Below, piece after piece: positions 55,455 through 64,000 of a stretch of 64,000 nt of DNA. The notes below the pieces were generated by a model. It saw nothing but the letters and a program-made list of their open reading frames with translations, was not told where the DNA came from and made no database searches. Position 1 is the first letter of the stretch. Each line of letters begins with the position of its first letter. The translations under genes and the position numbers were made by a program. The stretch is from an uncultured Prevotellaceae bacterium (GTDB lineage Bacteria > Bacteroidota > Bacteroidia > Bacteroidales > Bacteroidaceae): NCBI GenBank assembly GCA_945833925.1, contig CAMAFX010000005.1, forward strand, positions 1 to 64,000, written 5' to 3'.

Positions 55455-56807
55455 ATGAAAAAACTATATTCAGCCATACTACTCACACTACTTCTTCTGT
55501 GCCCTGCAACAACGACGGCAGACGTGTTCAACGTACTGCACTACGGAGCCAAGGGAGACGGCAAGACCGACGACGCCAAAGCCATACAGAAGGCAATAGA
55601 CGCATGTACCGAGGCTGGCGGCGGACAGGTTCTCTTCCCAACCCGCCACACCTTCATGTCGGGACCTATTGAACTGAAGAGCAACATTGATATGCACATT
55701 GAAGTGGGAGCCACGCTCTTGGCTAATCCTGACGAGAGCATCTACCAACTGAGCGCCTTCAAGGAGAACAGAGGCGAGGGTATGATGTGGATATGGTGCA
55801 AGGACATAGAGAACCTCGCCATCAGCGGACGCGGCACGATAGACGGCAACGGCGTTGCCTTTATGGGCAGGGAACTCGAGGACTCGTACGAACTGAAGCC
55901 CCTGGCAGACCCCAAGTTCGACCCTCGTCCACACGTGCTGACCCTCATCGGCGTAAAGCATCTGTCAATACGCGACGTGACCATCAGGCAGGGCGCCTAC
56001 TGGACCGTGCATCTTGTAGGCTGCTACGACGCCCTTATCGAAGGCATCTCGCTCATCAACAACCTCAAGATACGCAACGGCGACGGCATCGACCTTGACC
56101 ACAGCAAGAAGGTGCGCATAGCCAACTGCTTCATCGAAAGCGGCGACGACTGCATCTGCCTGAAGAACCGACGCGAGTACGAGGAATACGGTTCGTGCCG
56201 CGACATAGTGGTTACGAACTGCGTTATGACTGGTCGTTCGTGTGCCATAAAGATTGGCAGCGAAAACATGGACAGCATAGCCAACGTGATTATAGACAAC
56301 TGCGTCATAACGGCAAGCAACCGCGGACTGGGCATTCAGAACCGCGACGAGGGAACGGTGACCGACGTCATCTTCTCGAACATAGTCCTCGACTGCCACT
56401 ATTTCAGCGACGTGTGGTGGGGCAAGTCCGAACCGATTTACGTGACGAGTTATCCCAGAGCCATAGGCAACCACAAGGATGCCGGATGGCGATTCCCGAA
56501 AGGTGCCACGGAGGGCAGGTGCGGCGAGGTGTCGCACATCACATTCAGCAACATCCGAGGCATCAGCGAGAACGGCTGCTTCATAGGTGGTGACACGCCC
56601 GACAAGGTCAACAACATCTTTATGAGGGACATCGACCTGACTCTGCGTCGATGCACCGAATACGAAGGTGGAAGGTACGACCGCCGTCCATGCGTCGGAG
56701 AGGGATTCGTCAAGGCAGGCGAGAACGAGCACATCTTTGTCGAGAAGGCAAGTTGCGTCTTCTACAACAATGAAGCCATAAAGGGTGGCATGGGCAGTAT
56801 GAAATAA
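55455..56807 (+). CDS. Polygalacturonase-type hydrolase, GH28
   Basis: Secreted 450-aa right-handed beta-helix enzyme. The start MKKLYSAILL was preferred to the upstream TTG. Family motifs: NVLHYGAKGDGKTDD, GRGTIDGNG, the catalytic Asp residues in NGDGIDLD and SGDDCICLK, the GRSCAIKIGSEN segment and ASNRGLGIQNRDEG. It releases galacturonic acid from pectin-type polymers, usually from chain ends in this architecture. First gene of the hexuronate operon. Confidence 0.93.
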   Translation: MKKLYSAILLTLLLLCPATTTADVFNVLHYGAKGDGKTDDAKAIQKAIDACTEAGGGQVLFPTRHTFMSGPIELKSNIDMHIEVGATLLANPDESIYQLSAFKENRGEGMMWIWCKDIENLAISGRGTIDGNGVAFMGRELEDSYELKPLADPKFDPRPHVLTLIGVKHLSIRDVTIRQGAYWTVHLVGCYDALIEGISLINNLKIRNGDGIDLDHSKKVRIANCFIESGDDCICLKNRREYEEYGSCRDIVVTNCVMTGRSCAIKIGSENMDSIANVIIDNCVITASNRGLGIQNRDEGTVTDVIFSNIVLDCHYFSDVWWGKSEPIYVTSYPRAIGNHKDAGWRFPKGATEGRCGEVSHITFSNIRGISENGCFIGGDTPDKVNNIFMRDIDLTLRRCTEYEGGRYDRRPCVGEGFVKAGENEHIFVEKASCVFYNNEAIKGGMGSMK

Positions 56808-56828
56808 ACAACAAATAAACGGAATGAA

Positions 56829-58193
56829 ATGATGCGGAGGACAGTTCTTTGTCTTATATTATCGACGATGCCGTTCCTGGCGGGAGCAGGCAGTTCCCGA
56901 CTGTCGGCACAAGGCATAAAGACCACCTTCGAGGCGCTGAGGCAGTTGGCAGCCAGCAGTCCCGAGACCATCAGTTGCGTGTATCGCGCCTACCCCGCTC
57001 CGTCCCCCCTCAACAAACAGCACAGAAAGTCGGCAAACGGCAACGTGCGCCACTCCGCCCCCAAAGGCTACCAGCCAGTGTTTCTGAGCCATTACGGCAG
57101 ACACGGCTCAAGGTTCCTCACCGACGACGAAAGGTACATCAGCCTGATAGAACTTTTCGAGAGCCATCCCCTCACCCCTGCCGGCATGGAGGTTCTGAGA
57201 CGCCTTGCCATCTGCTACGAGCAGGCACGAGGCAGAGGTGGCGACCTCACCCCGCTCGGCGAGGAGCAGCACAGAGGCATAGCCGAGCGTATGTTCCGCC
57301 TCCACCCCCAACTCTTCGGCAGCACCACCACCCTCAACGTGTACGCCAGCACCAGCCGCCGCTGCATGATGAGCATGATGGCATTTTGCGAAAGACTCAA
57401 GGAACTCAACCCTCGACTCACCCTGACAAGAGACGTTTGCGAAGGCAACATGGACATGATAACGTGCTCGATGCCCCAGCAGAAGACACTGTTGAAAGAC
57501 ACGACTCTGGCATCCTGCAAGGCATTCAAGGCATTCTGCCAAAAACACGAACACACATCTGCCTTCTTCGCAAGACTTTTCCAGCAGCCTGACTCCGTCA
57601 CGCGCCAGTACTACTGGATGGAGCAGTTCTACCTGCTGGCACAGGACATGCAGGACTGCGGCAGACCCACCGAACTGCTCTCCTTCATGACCGCCGACGA
57701 AATCTACTCGGTTTGGAACATCAAGAACTGCGGAATGTACCTTGCAAACGGCGACTCGCCCCTCAGCGGAGATATTCCGGCAAGATGCGCCGACTCCCTG
57801 CTCGACCACATCATCGGCGACGCCGACAAGGCAATACATGAAGGCAGAGGCGGAGCCACCCTTCGTTTCGGTCACGACACGGCACTCCTGCGCCTGCTCT
57901 CGCGAATGGGCGTCACCGAATGTTGCCCGTCCTCGTCCGACATGGACACCCTCCCCCTCGTCTGGCAGGACTACAACATCAGTCCGATGGCAGCCAATCT
58001 GCAGATCATCTTCTACCAGAACAAGCAGGGCGACGTGCTGGCACAGTTCCTGCTCAACGAGAACGAGGTGCATCTGCCCCTCCCAGCCGTCAACAACTCT
58101 TTCTACCGTTGGAAAGAAATAAAAGAATTATGGAAAACAAGAAAACAAACTTCCGTTGGACAATATGTTCCATGCTCTTCGCGGCAACAATGA
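56829..58193 (+). CDS. Histidine-type phosphatase, MINPP/phytase-like
   Basis: Secreted 454-aa protein of histidine phosphatase clade 2. The catalytic motif is FLSHYGRHGSRFL, and the distal FGHDTALLRLLSRMG supplies the second His-Asp. Bacteroidota relatives include multiple inositol polyphosphate phosphatases that act on phytate (family knowledge). The last 22 codons (KELWKTRKQTSVGQYVP) overlap the start of the MFS gene by 64 bases, suggesting a lost stop codon. Its role in a hexuronate operon is not obvious. Confidence 0.86.
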   Translation: MMRRTVLCLILSTMPFLAGAGSSRLSAQGIKTTFEALRQLAASSPETISCVYRAYPAPSPLNKQHRKSANGNVRHSAPKGYQPVFLSHYGRHGSRFLTDDERYISLIELFESHPLTPAGMEVLRRLAICYEQARGRGGDLTPLGEEQHRGIAERMFRLHPQLFGSTTTLNVYASTSRRCMMSMMAFCERLKELNPRLTLTRDVCEGNMDMITCSMPQQKTLLKDTTLASCKAFKAFCQKHEHTSAFFARLFQQPDSVTRQYYWMEQFYLLAQDMQDCGRPTELLSFMTADEIYSVWNIKNCGMYLANGDSPLSGDIPARCADSLLDHIIGDADKAIHEGRGGATLRFGHDTALLRLLSRMGVTECCPSSSDMDTLPLVWQDYNISPMAANLQIIFYQNKQGDVLAQFLLNENEVHLPLPAVNNSFYRWKEIKELWKTRKQTSVGQYVPCSSRQQ

Positions 58194-59650
58194 TCAACTA
58201 CATGGACCGGCAGGTTCTGTCGTTGACATGGAAAGACTTCATCGCCCCCGACTTCCACTGGTCGGACACCGACTTCGGTGACATTGCCGCAATCTTCTCG
58301 CTCGTCTACGCAGCCGGCAATCTTGTTGCAGGACGCTTCATCGACTGGATAGGAACCAAGCGAGGCTACCTCATCGCCATCGGCGTGTGGTCGGTCGGAG
58401 CCTGCATGCACGCCCTTTGCGGCATAGCCACAATGGGATGGCTCGACCTTGGCAGCACCGAGGAGATGATCAGCGCCACCGGCACCACAGCCACCATGAT
58501 AGCCACGGTCAGCGTGTGGTTCTTCCTGGCTTCGCGCGTTGTCCTTGCCATTGGCGAGAGCGGTAACTTCCCTGCCGCCATCAAGACTACAGCCGAATAC
58601 TTCCCCAAGCGCGACCGTGCATTTGCCACCAGCATCTTCAACGCAGGCAGCACGGTAGGAGCATGCGCCGCACCATTCTGCATACCCTCTCTGGCACGCT
58701 ATTTCAAGAACATCGGATGGGGAGGAGGATGGGAGATGGCATTCGTCATCATCGGTGCGCTCGGCTTCGTGTGGATGGCTCTTTGGATGTGGATATACGA
58801 CAAGCCGGAGGCATCGAAGTATGTCAACCAGGCTGAACTTGACTACATCCACCAAGAAGACGAACTGCTCGCAAACACCGGCAAAGCAGAGGACGTCGAG
58901 GAATCAGCCAGAGCAGAGGAAGTCGGAACGGATACTCAGAAGCAAGACTCCATCGTCGCAAGAACGGCAAGAATCATCGTCAGCAGCCTCTCCATTTTCC
59001 GCCACGCCCAGACATGGGCAATCCTGCTTGCACGCCTCTTCACCGACGGCGTCTGGTGGTTTCTCCTGTTCTGGACACCGGCATACCTGAAGGACGTCTT
59101 CCAGTTGGAGAGCGACAACCCCATCACCATGACACTCATTGCCGTGCTCTACCTGCTCACCATGCTCAGCATCTACGGCGGCAAACTGCCCACAATAATT
59201 ATGGAGCGGACAGGCATGAACGCCTACGAGTCGCGTCTCAGGGCACTCTTCTTCGTTGCCGTGATACCCCTCATAGTGATCTTTGCTCAGCCTCTCGGCA
59301 ACTACAGTTACTGGTTTCCCGTCATCCTCATCGGTCTGGCAGCAGCCGCCCACCAGTCGTGGAGTGCCAACATCTACTCCGTCATCAGCGACCTCTATCC
59401 CCAGAACAGCATCGGAACGATGACCGGCATATGCGGACTTGCAGCCGGAATAGGCAGTTTCTCCATCAACTACGTCAGCGGACGCCTGTTCGACTATGCC
59501 GACCAGACCGGTATGCAGTTCCTCGGCTTCGAGGGTAAGCCGGCAGGCTACTTCATCATATTCTGCTATTGCGCCGTTGCCTACATCCTCGGATGGTGCA
59601 TACTCAAAATCCTCGTTCCCAAGTACAACCCTGTAACCCGAAACGTATGA
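58130..59650 (+). CDS. MFS transporter, ACS/hexuronate (ExuT-like) family
   Basis: A 506-aa, 12-helix inner-membrane symporter. The start MENKKTNFRWTICSMLF was chosen over the ORF-track start at 57920, which lies in the phosphatase. Seen: INYMDRQVLSLTWKDF in helix 1, GRFIDWIGTKRGY, and AIGESGNFPAAIKTTAEYFPKRDRA, typical of the anion:cation symporter family that carries hexuronates. A charged central loop (about 235-290) is longer than usual. Its stop overlaps the uxaC start (ATGA). Confidence 0.92.
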   Translation: MENKKTNFRWTICSMLFAATMINYMDRQVLSLTWKDFIAPDFHWSDTDFGDIAAIFSLVYAAGNLVAGRFIDWIGTKRGYLIAIGVWSVGACMHALCGIATMGWLDLGSTEEMISATGTTATMIATVSVWFFLASRVVLAIGESGNFPAAIKTTAEYFPKRDRAFATSIFNAGSTVGACAAPFCIPSLARYFKNIGWGGGWEMAFVIIGALGFVWMALWMWIYDKPEASKYVNQAELDYIHQEDELLANTGKAEDVEESARAEEVGTDTQKQDSIVARTARIIVSSLSIFRHAQTWAILLARLFTDGVWWFLLFWTPAYLKDVFQLESDNPITMTLIAVLYLLTMLSIYGGKLPTIIMERTGMNAYESRLRALFFVAVIPLIVIFAQPLGNYSYWFPVILIGLAAAAHQSWSANIYSVISDLYPQNSIGTMTGICGLAAGIGSFSINYVSGRLFDYADQTGMQFLGFEGKPAGYFIIFCYCAVAYILGWCILKILVPKYNPVTRNV

Positions 59651-61077
59651 AAACCTTCCTTGACAAAGACTTCCTGCTGAATACCAAGACGGCAGAGCGG
59701 CTTTATCACGAGCACGCCTCCAAGATGCCAATCATTGACTACCACTGCCACCTTGACCCCAAGATGGTGGCAGACGACTACAGGTTCAAGAGCATAACCG
59801 AACTGTGGCTCGGCGGCGACCACTACAAGTGGCGTGCACTGCGCAGCAACGGCATCGACGAGCACTACATCACCGGCAATGCCAGCGACTGGGAGAAGTT
59901 CGAGAAATGGGCTGAGACGATGCCATACTGCATGCGCAACCCACTCTACCACTGGACCCACCTCGAACTGCGCACCGCCTTCGGCATCGACAAGATACTG
60001 AAACCCGAGACGGCACGCGCCATCTACGACGAGTGCAACGAGAAACTGCAACAGCCCGGTTTCACGGCACGCGGCTTCATGCGCCGATACAACGTCGAAC
60101 TGGTATGTACCACCGACGACCCTGCCGACACTCTCGAGCACCATCTGCACTATGCCAGCGAGGCTGAAGGCGGTGCTGCACGCATGCTACCCACTTGGCG
60201 TCCCGACAAGGCTATGGCAATAGAGAACCCGAAGGCATATGCCGATTATCTCGGCCGTCTCTCCAAGGCTGCCGACACATCCATCAGCGACTACAAGGGT
60301 CTCGTCGACGCCTTGCAGAAGCGCCACGACTATTTTGCCACTCTCGGTTGCCGCCTTAGCGACCACGGCCTGAGCGAGTTCTATGCCGAGGACTACACCG
60401 ACTCTGAAATAGAGAGAATCTTCGGCACGGTGCTCGCAGCCGGAGCCAGGGGCGAGACAGCCATGCCAGTCAGCCTCGACGACATGAAGAAGTTCAAGAC
60501 AGCCATCCTGCTCGACCTGGCACGTATGGATGCACGCGACGGATGGACCCAGCAGTTCCACTACGGCGTGATACGCAATTCCAACACACGAATGATGCAG
60601 AGCATCGGACCAGACACCGGTTTCGACAGCATTGGCGAGTGGAACTGTGCCGAGGCAATGGCACGCTTCTTCGACCGTCTCGAGATGGAGGACATGCTGC
60701 CACGCACCATCCTCTACCCCATCAATCCCAACGCCTTCTACATGATTGGCACCATGATAGGCAACTTCCAGAAGGGTCCCGTCAAGGGCAAGATACAGTT
60801 CGGCAGCGGATGGTGGTTCAACGACCAGAAGTACGGCATCGAGGAGCAACTCAATGCCCTCTCCATGCTGGGCTTGCTGAGCCGCTTTGTCGGAATGCTC
60901 ACCGACAGCCGCTCCTTCCTCTCCTATCCTCGCCACGAGTACTTCCGCCGCCTGCTCTGCGACATGCTTGGCAAGGACATCGAGCGCGGCGAACTGCCAG
61001 AAAGCGAACTGCCCTTCATCGGTCAGATGGTCGAGGACATCTGCTACAACAATGCCAAGAACTACTTCCAGTTCTGA
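59647..61077 (+). CDS. uxaC: Glucuronate/galacturonate isomerase
   Basis: Converts glucuronate to fructuronate and galacturonate to tagaturonate. The 476-aa protein starts at the ATGA overlap (MKTFLDKDFLLNTKTAERLYHEHA) and has the metal-binding IIDYHCHLDPK, VCTTDDPADTLEHH and the C-terminal MLTDSRSFLSYPRHEYFRR. Full length for the family and central to the operon. Confidence 0.96.
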   Translation: MKTFLDKDFLLNTKTAERLYHEHASKMPIIDYHCHLDPKMVADDYRFKSITELWLGGDHYKWRALRSNGIDEHYITGNASDWEKFEKWAETMPYCMRNPLYHWTHLELRTAFGIDKILKPETARAIYDECNEKLQQPGFTARGFMRRYNVELVCTTDDPADTLEHHLHYASEAEGGAARMLPTWRPDKAMAIENPKAYADYLGRLSKAADTSISDYKGLVDALQKRHDYFATLGCRLSDHGLSEFYAEDYTDSEIERIFGTVLAAGARGETAMPVSLDDMKKFKTAILLDLARMDARDGWTQQFHYGVIRNSNTRMMQSIGPDTGFDSIGEWNCAEAMARFFDRLEMEDMLPRTILYPINPNAFYMIGTMIGNFQKGPVKGKIQFGSGWWFNDQKYGIEEQLNALSMLGLLSRFVGMLTDSRSFLSYPRHEYFRRLLCDMLGKDIERGELPESELPFIGQMVEDICYNNAKNYFQF

Positions 61078-61154
61078 TTGTCCCCTCAAAAAAAAGGATT
61101 AAGATTGAGTATAAATATTTTAGTTGAAGATTTTACGTTGAAAATAAAAGACAA

Positions 61155-62372
61155 ATGGAAAAGACCTGGAGATGGTTCGGACCGAACGACAAGATAACAC
61201 TCGACATGCTGCGCCAGATTGGCGTTGAAGGCATCGTCACCGCCCTTCACCACATCAAGGGAGGCGAGGTGTGGTCGTACGACGAAGTGATGAAGATGAA
61301 GACCTACATCGAGAGTCACGGACTGAGATGGAGCGTTGTTGAGAGCCTGCCTGTAAGCGAGAGCATCAAGTATGGCGGTCCCGACCGCGACGAACTGATA
61401 GAGAAGTACAAGGAGAGCCTCGCCAACTTGGGCAGAGCAGGCGTACACACCATCTGTTACAACTTCATGCCCGTGCTCGACTGGGCACGCACCGACCTCG
61501 AGAACCCCAATCCCGACGGCACCAGCAGCCTCTACTTCAACCATGCCGAGTTTGCATACTTCGACATTCACATCCTCAAGCGCCAAGGTGCCGAGAGCGA
61601 CTACACCGACGAGACACTCGCCGAGGTGAGCGAGATGAAGAAGACAATGACCCCGGCAGACGAGCACCGACTTGTAGACAACATCATTGTCCGCACACAA
61701 GGCTTCGTCAACGGCAACATTACCGAGGACGACGAGCATCCTGTCGAACTCTTCCGCTCGCTGCTCCACCTCTACGACGGCATCACGCCCGACCAGTTGC
61801 GCCAGAACATGAAGTACTTCCTCGAGGCTATAATGCCGGTCTGCGACGAGTGGGACATGAATATGTGCGTCCACCCCGACGACCCACCACTGCAGATTCT
61901 CGGCCTGCCACGCATCGTTTGCTGCGACAAGGACATCGAGTGGTTCCTCAACGCTGTGCCCAACAAGCACAACGGACTGACCTTCTGTGCCGGAAGCCTC
62001 AGTGCCGGCATACACAACGACGTACCGGCACTGGCACGCAAATATGCCGACCGCACCTGGTTTGTACACTTGCGCTCCACCAACGTCTTCCCCAACGGCG
62101 ACTTCAAGGAGGCAAGCCACCTTGGCGGCAGGGCACACATCATAGAACTGGTGCAGATATTCGAGAAGGAGATGCAGAGACGACGCGCAGCCAATCCCGA
62201 CGCCACCGTCGCCGAACTGCCAATGCGCGTCGACCACGCCCCGCTAATGCTTGGCGACGAGAAGATGGGCTACAATGCAGGCTACTCCTTCCACGGACGT
62301 ATGCTCGCTCTCGGACAGGTCGAAGGCGTAATGGCAGCGGTCAATCATCAACTTTCGCAGGCTCAAGTTTAA
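61155..62372 (+). CDS. uxuA: Mannonate dehydratase
   Basis: Dehydrates D-mannonate to 2-keto-3-deoxygluconate. The 405-aa protein shows MEKTWRWFGPNDKITLDMLRQ, EVWSYDEVMKMK, the Mn-binding CVHPDDPP and the final MRVDHAPLM. It follows uxaC by 77 bases and acts two steps after it on the glucuronate branch. Confidence 0.96.
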   Translation: MEKTWRWFGPNDKITLDMLRQIGVEGIVTALHHIKGGEVWSYDEVMKMKTYIESHGLRWSVVESLPVSESIKYGGPDRDELIEKYKESLANLGRAGVHTICYNFMPVLDWARTDLENPNPDGTSSLYFNHAEFAYFDIHILKRQGAESDYTDETLAEVSEMKKTMTPADEHRLVDNIIVRTQGFVNGNITEDDEHPVELFRSLLHLYDGITPDQLRQNMKYFLEAIMPVCDEWDMNMCVHPDDPPLQILGLPRIVCCDKDIEWFLNAVPNKHNGLTFCAGSLSAGIHNDVPALARKYADRTWFVHLRSTNVFPNGDFKEASHLGGRAHIIELVQIFEKEMQRRRAANPDATVAELPMRVDHAPLMLGDEKMGYNAGYSFHGRMLALGQVEGVMAAVNHQLSQAQV

Positions 62373-62491
62373 TAGGATTTAACAAGAGTTTGCGGACGAT
62401 AGAAATTTTCTCGAAAGGCTAATGCATTTGTCCGATAACTCCTGTTAACTCCCAACAACTCCTTAAAATAAATTATAAACAAAAAATTAAT

Positions 62492-63331
62492 ATGAATCTT
62501 TTTAACATAGAAGAATACGTCGTTGCCATTACCGGTGGCACAGGCGTACTTGGCAGAGAGATAGGCAAGTACCTCGCCCTCAACGGAGCGCATGTAGTGC
62601 TATTGGGACGTAAGGCAGATGTCGGCGCACAGATTGTTGCAGAAATAGAGGCAGAACTTGCCGACACTGAGAAGAACGCATCGGGCAAGGGGTCGGTTGT
62701 CTTCATGAAGACCGACGTGATGAACCAGACTGTTGTCGAGCAGAACTGCCAGGAGATACTCCGCCTCTACGGTCGTGTCGACGCCCTGCTCAACGCTGCC
62801 GGCGGCAACATGCCAGGCGCAACCATCAGCCCTACAGGCACCATCTTCGACGTCAAGGTTGAGGAGTTCGAGAAGGTGCTCAACGTCAACCTAACAGGCA
62901 CGGTCATACCCACACAGGTCTTCCTGCGCCCAATGATCGAGGCTGGCAAGGGAGCCATCGTCAACTTCAGCAGTATGGCGGCATTCCGTCCAATGACACG
63001 CGTCATGGGCTATGCCGCAGCCAAGGCTGGCATCAGCAACTTCACTGCATTCATGGCACAGGAGGTTGCCAAGAAATTCACGCCGGGCATCCGTGTAAAC
63101 GCCATTGCACCAGGCTTTTTCCTCACCAACCAAAACCGTGCCCTCCTCACCAATCCCGACGGCTCGCTCACCGAACGAGGTACTGACGTAATACGCCAGA
63201 CACCCTTCGGCCGCTTCGGCAAACCCGAGGAACTGTGCGGTACAATCCACTACCTCATCAGCGATGCCTCGTCGTTCGTCACTGGCACCGTGGCTGTCGT
63301 GGATGGCGGTTTCAACATCTTCGCCATGTAA
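62492..63331 (+). CDS. SDR-type D-mannonate oxidoreductase (fructuronate reductase)
   Basis: A 279-aa short-chain dehydrogenase: cofactor loop AITGGTGVLGREIG, NAAGGNMPGAT, catalytic Ser and Tyr-x3-Lys in FSSMAAFRPMTRVMGYAAAKAG, and the C-terminal VVDGGFNIF. In this phylum such SDRs beside uxuA reduce fructuronate to mannonate in place of the classical UxuB (inference from context). It fills the missing step between uxaC and uxuA. Confidence 0.88.
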   Translation: MNLFNIEEYVVAITGGTGVLGREIGKYLALNGAHVVLLGRKADVGAQIVAEIEAELADTEKNASGKGSVVFMKTDVMNQTVVEQNCQEILRLYGRVDALLNAAGGNMPGATISPTGTIFDVKVEEFEKVLNVNLTGTVIPTQVFLRPMIEAGKGAIVNFSSMAAFRPMTRVMGYAAAKAGISNFTAFMAQEVAKKFTPGIRVNAIAPGFFLTNQNRALLTNPDGSLTERGTDVIRQTPFGRFGKPEELCGTIHYLISDASSFVTGTVAVVDGGFNIFAM

Positions 63332-63398
63332 TCCCTCTCAAACAAAATTTTAGATTCTTCAAAATCAAAACTTAAAACAATTTTAACAAACAAGATAT

Positions 63399-64000
63399 AT
63401 GAAACAAGGAACAATTTGCGTACAAGCCGGATGGGAGCCGACAAAAGGTGAACCACGCGCTCTGCCCATCTACCAGTCAACAACATTCAAATACAACAAC
63501 TCCGAGCAGATGGCACGTCTGTTCGACCTCAAGGACAACGGCTACTTCTACACCCGACTTGCCAATCCTACCAACGATGCCGTGGCAAGCAAGATAGCCA
63601 AGATGGAGGGCGGCGTGGCAGCTATGCTCACATCGAGCGGTCAGGCAGCCACCTTCTATGCAGCCTTCAACATCTGCGAAAATGGCGGTCATATACTGAG
63701 TGCCAGCAACATCTACGGCGGCACCTTCAACCTCTTCGGCGTAACAATGAAAAAGATGGGCATCGACTGCACCTTCTTCGACCCCGACAAACTCAGCGAC
63801 GACGAGGTGAAGGCACTCATCCGCCCAAACACGAAATTCATCTTCGGTGAAACCATCTCCAACCCTGGAGGCGCTGTCTTCGACATCGAGCGCTTCGCAA
63901 ACATTGCGCACGAGGCTGGTCTGCCTCTCATCGTCGACAACACCTTCGCCACACCGGTCAATTGCCAGCCCATCAAGTGGGGTGCCGACATCGTGACCCA
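63399..64000 (+). CDS. O-acetylhomoserine sulfhydrylase-type PLP enzyme, N-terminal part
   Basis: Open to the window end, so not in the ORF track. It starts MKQGTICVQAGWEPTKGEPRALP and continues with PIYQSTTFKY, YTRLANPTNDAVASKIAKMEGG, ATFYAAFNICENGGHI, IYGGTFNLFG and LPLIVDNTFATP, the typical pattern of Cys/Met-metabolism PLP enzymes of the MetY (O-acetylhomoserine aminocarboxypropyltransferase) subgroup. The PLP lysine lies beyond the window. It is co-directional with the uxu genes but 67 bases away and metabolically separate. Confidence 0.93.
   Translation, partial: MKQGTICVQAGWEPTKGEPRALPIYQSTTFKYNNSEQMARLFDLKDNGYFYTRLANPTNDAVASKIAKMEGGVAAMLTSSGQAATFYAAFNICENGGHILSASNIYGGTFNLFGVTMKKMGIDCTFFDPDKLSDDEVKALIRPNTKFIFGETISNPGGAVFDIERFANIAHEAGLPLIVDNTFATPVNCQPIKWGADIVT

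Noticed and set aside
55280-55531. 83-aa minus-strand ORF over the 32-bp repeats
   Set aside because: Covers the operon leader and GH28 signal peptide in antisense; repeated FYHVFHEHF peptide arises from the DNA repeat.
57920-58129. 70-residue N-terminal extension of the MFS transporter
   Set aside because: Lies inside the phosphatase gene in another frame; MENKKTNFRW at 58130 matches the transporter family start.
61086-62237. 383-aa minus-strand ORF
   Set aside because: Antisense shadow of uxuA caused by biased codon use; no start signal or homologous motif.

Overview
The window looks like chromosome from a gut- or rumen-type Bacteroidota, most like the Prevotella/Segatella group. The evidence is direct: predicted promoters carry the Bacteroidota -7 box TAnnTTTG (four also have a -33 TTTG/GTTG at 19-20 nt), purine-rich ribosome binding sites are weak, many secreted glycoside hydrolases carry classical or lipoprotein signal peptides, there is a TonB-dependent receptor, and secreted proteins end in dockerin-like or T9SS-like C-termini. 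Species cannot be named from sequence alone. I saw no tRNA, rRNA, insertion sequence, integrase or CRISPR array.

Layout. 1-12.6 kb is mostly housekeeping: the 3' end of pgk, a substrate-binding lipoprotein with a TPR protein, a phospholipase D-like protein, the KDO pair kdsA-kdsD, a MaoC hydratase, dapA, ligA, an apparent membrane-protein/DUF4369 fusion and an ftsB/divIC gene. 12.7-18.8 kb holds dnaX, a GH10 xylanase followed by a truncated SGNH esterase, an array of A-tract palindromes, and a Y-family polymerase / short YolD-like / S1-P1 nuclease operon. 18.8-27 kb is a glycan-use block: GH127-type arabinofuranosidase, GH27 alpha-galactosidase, TonB receptor and a bile acid/sodium-symporter-family transporter, ended by a terminator whose left arm is tandemly repeated. 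27-36.9 kb contains secreted proteins of mosaic architecture (DUF2059-like, a nuclease-fold/dockerin protein, an Ig-like surface protein, CotH) plus two gene remnants.

37-45.4 kb, all on the minus strand, carries queC-queF with a possible preQ1-I-like leader, a GNAT enzyme, a GT2 glycosyltransferase, a small membrane protein, recR and the hisG-hisD-hisC-hisB operon. 45.6-55.2 kb, plus strand, runs from udk into a host-glycan-type set: GH92, GH89 (alpha-N-acetylglucosaminidase), a COG4299/HGSNAT-like acyltransferase and a second GH92. 55.4-63.3 kb is a hexuronate operon: GH28, a histidine phosphatase of MINPP type, an MFS transporter, uxaC, uxuA and an SDR-type mannonate oxidoreductase. The window closes inside a metY-like gene.

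Taken together, extracellular hydrolases release arabinose, galactose, mannose, GlcNAc and uronic acids, outer- and inner-membrane transporters import some of these, and the uxaC-uxuA-SDR set feeds glucuronate toward 2-keto-3-deoxygluconate. The main non-routine signals are a dyad lying exactly over both elements of the GH127 promoter, a multi-armed terminator, several 22-32 bp tandem arrays in untranslated regions, the NAGLU/HGSNAT-like gene pair, the riboswitch candidate, the ORF fusion, and shared modules among secreted proteins.
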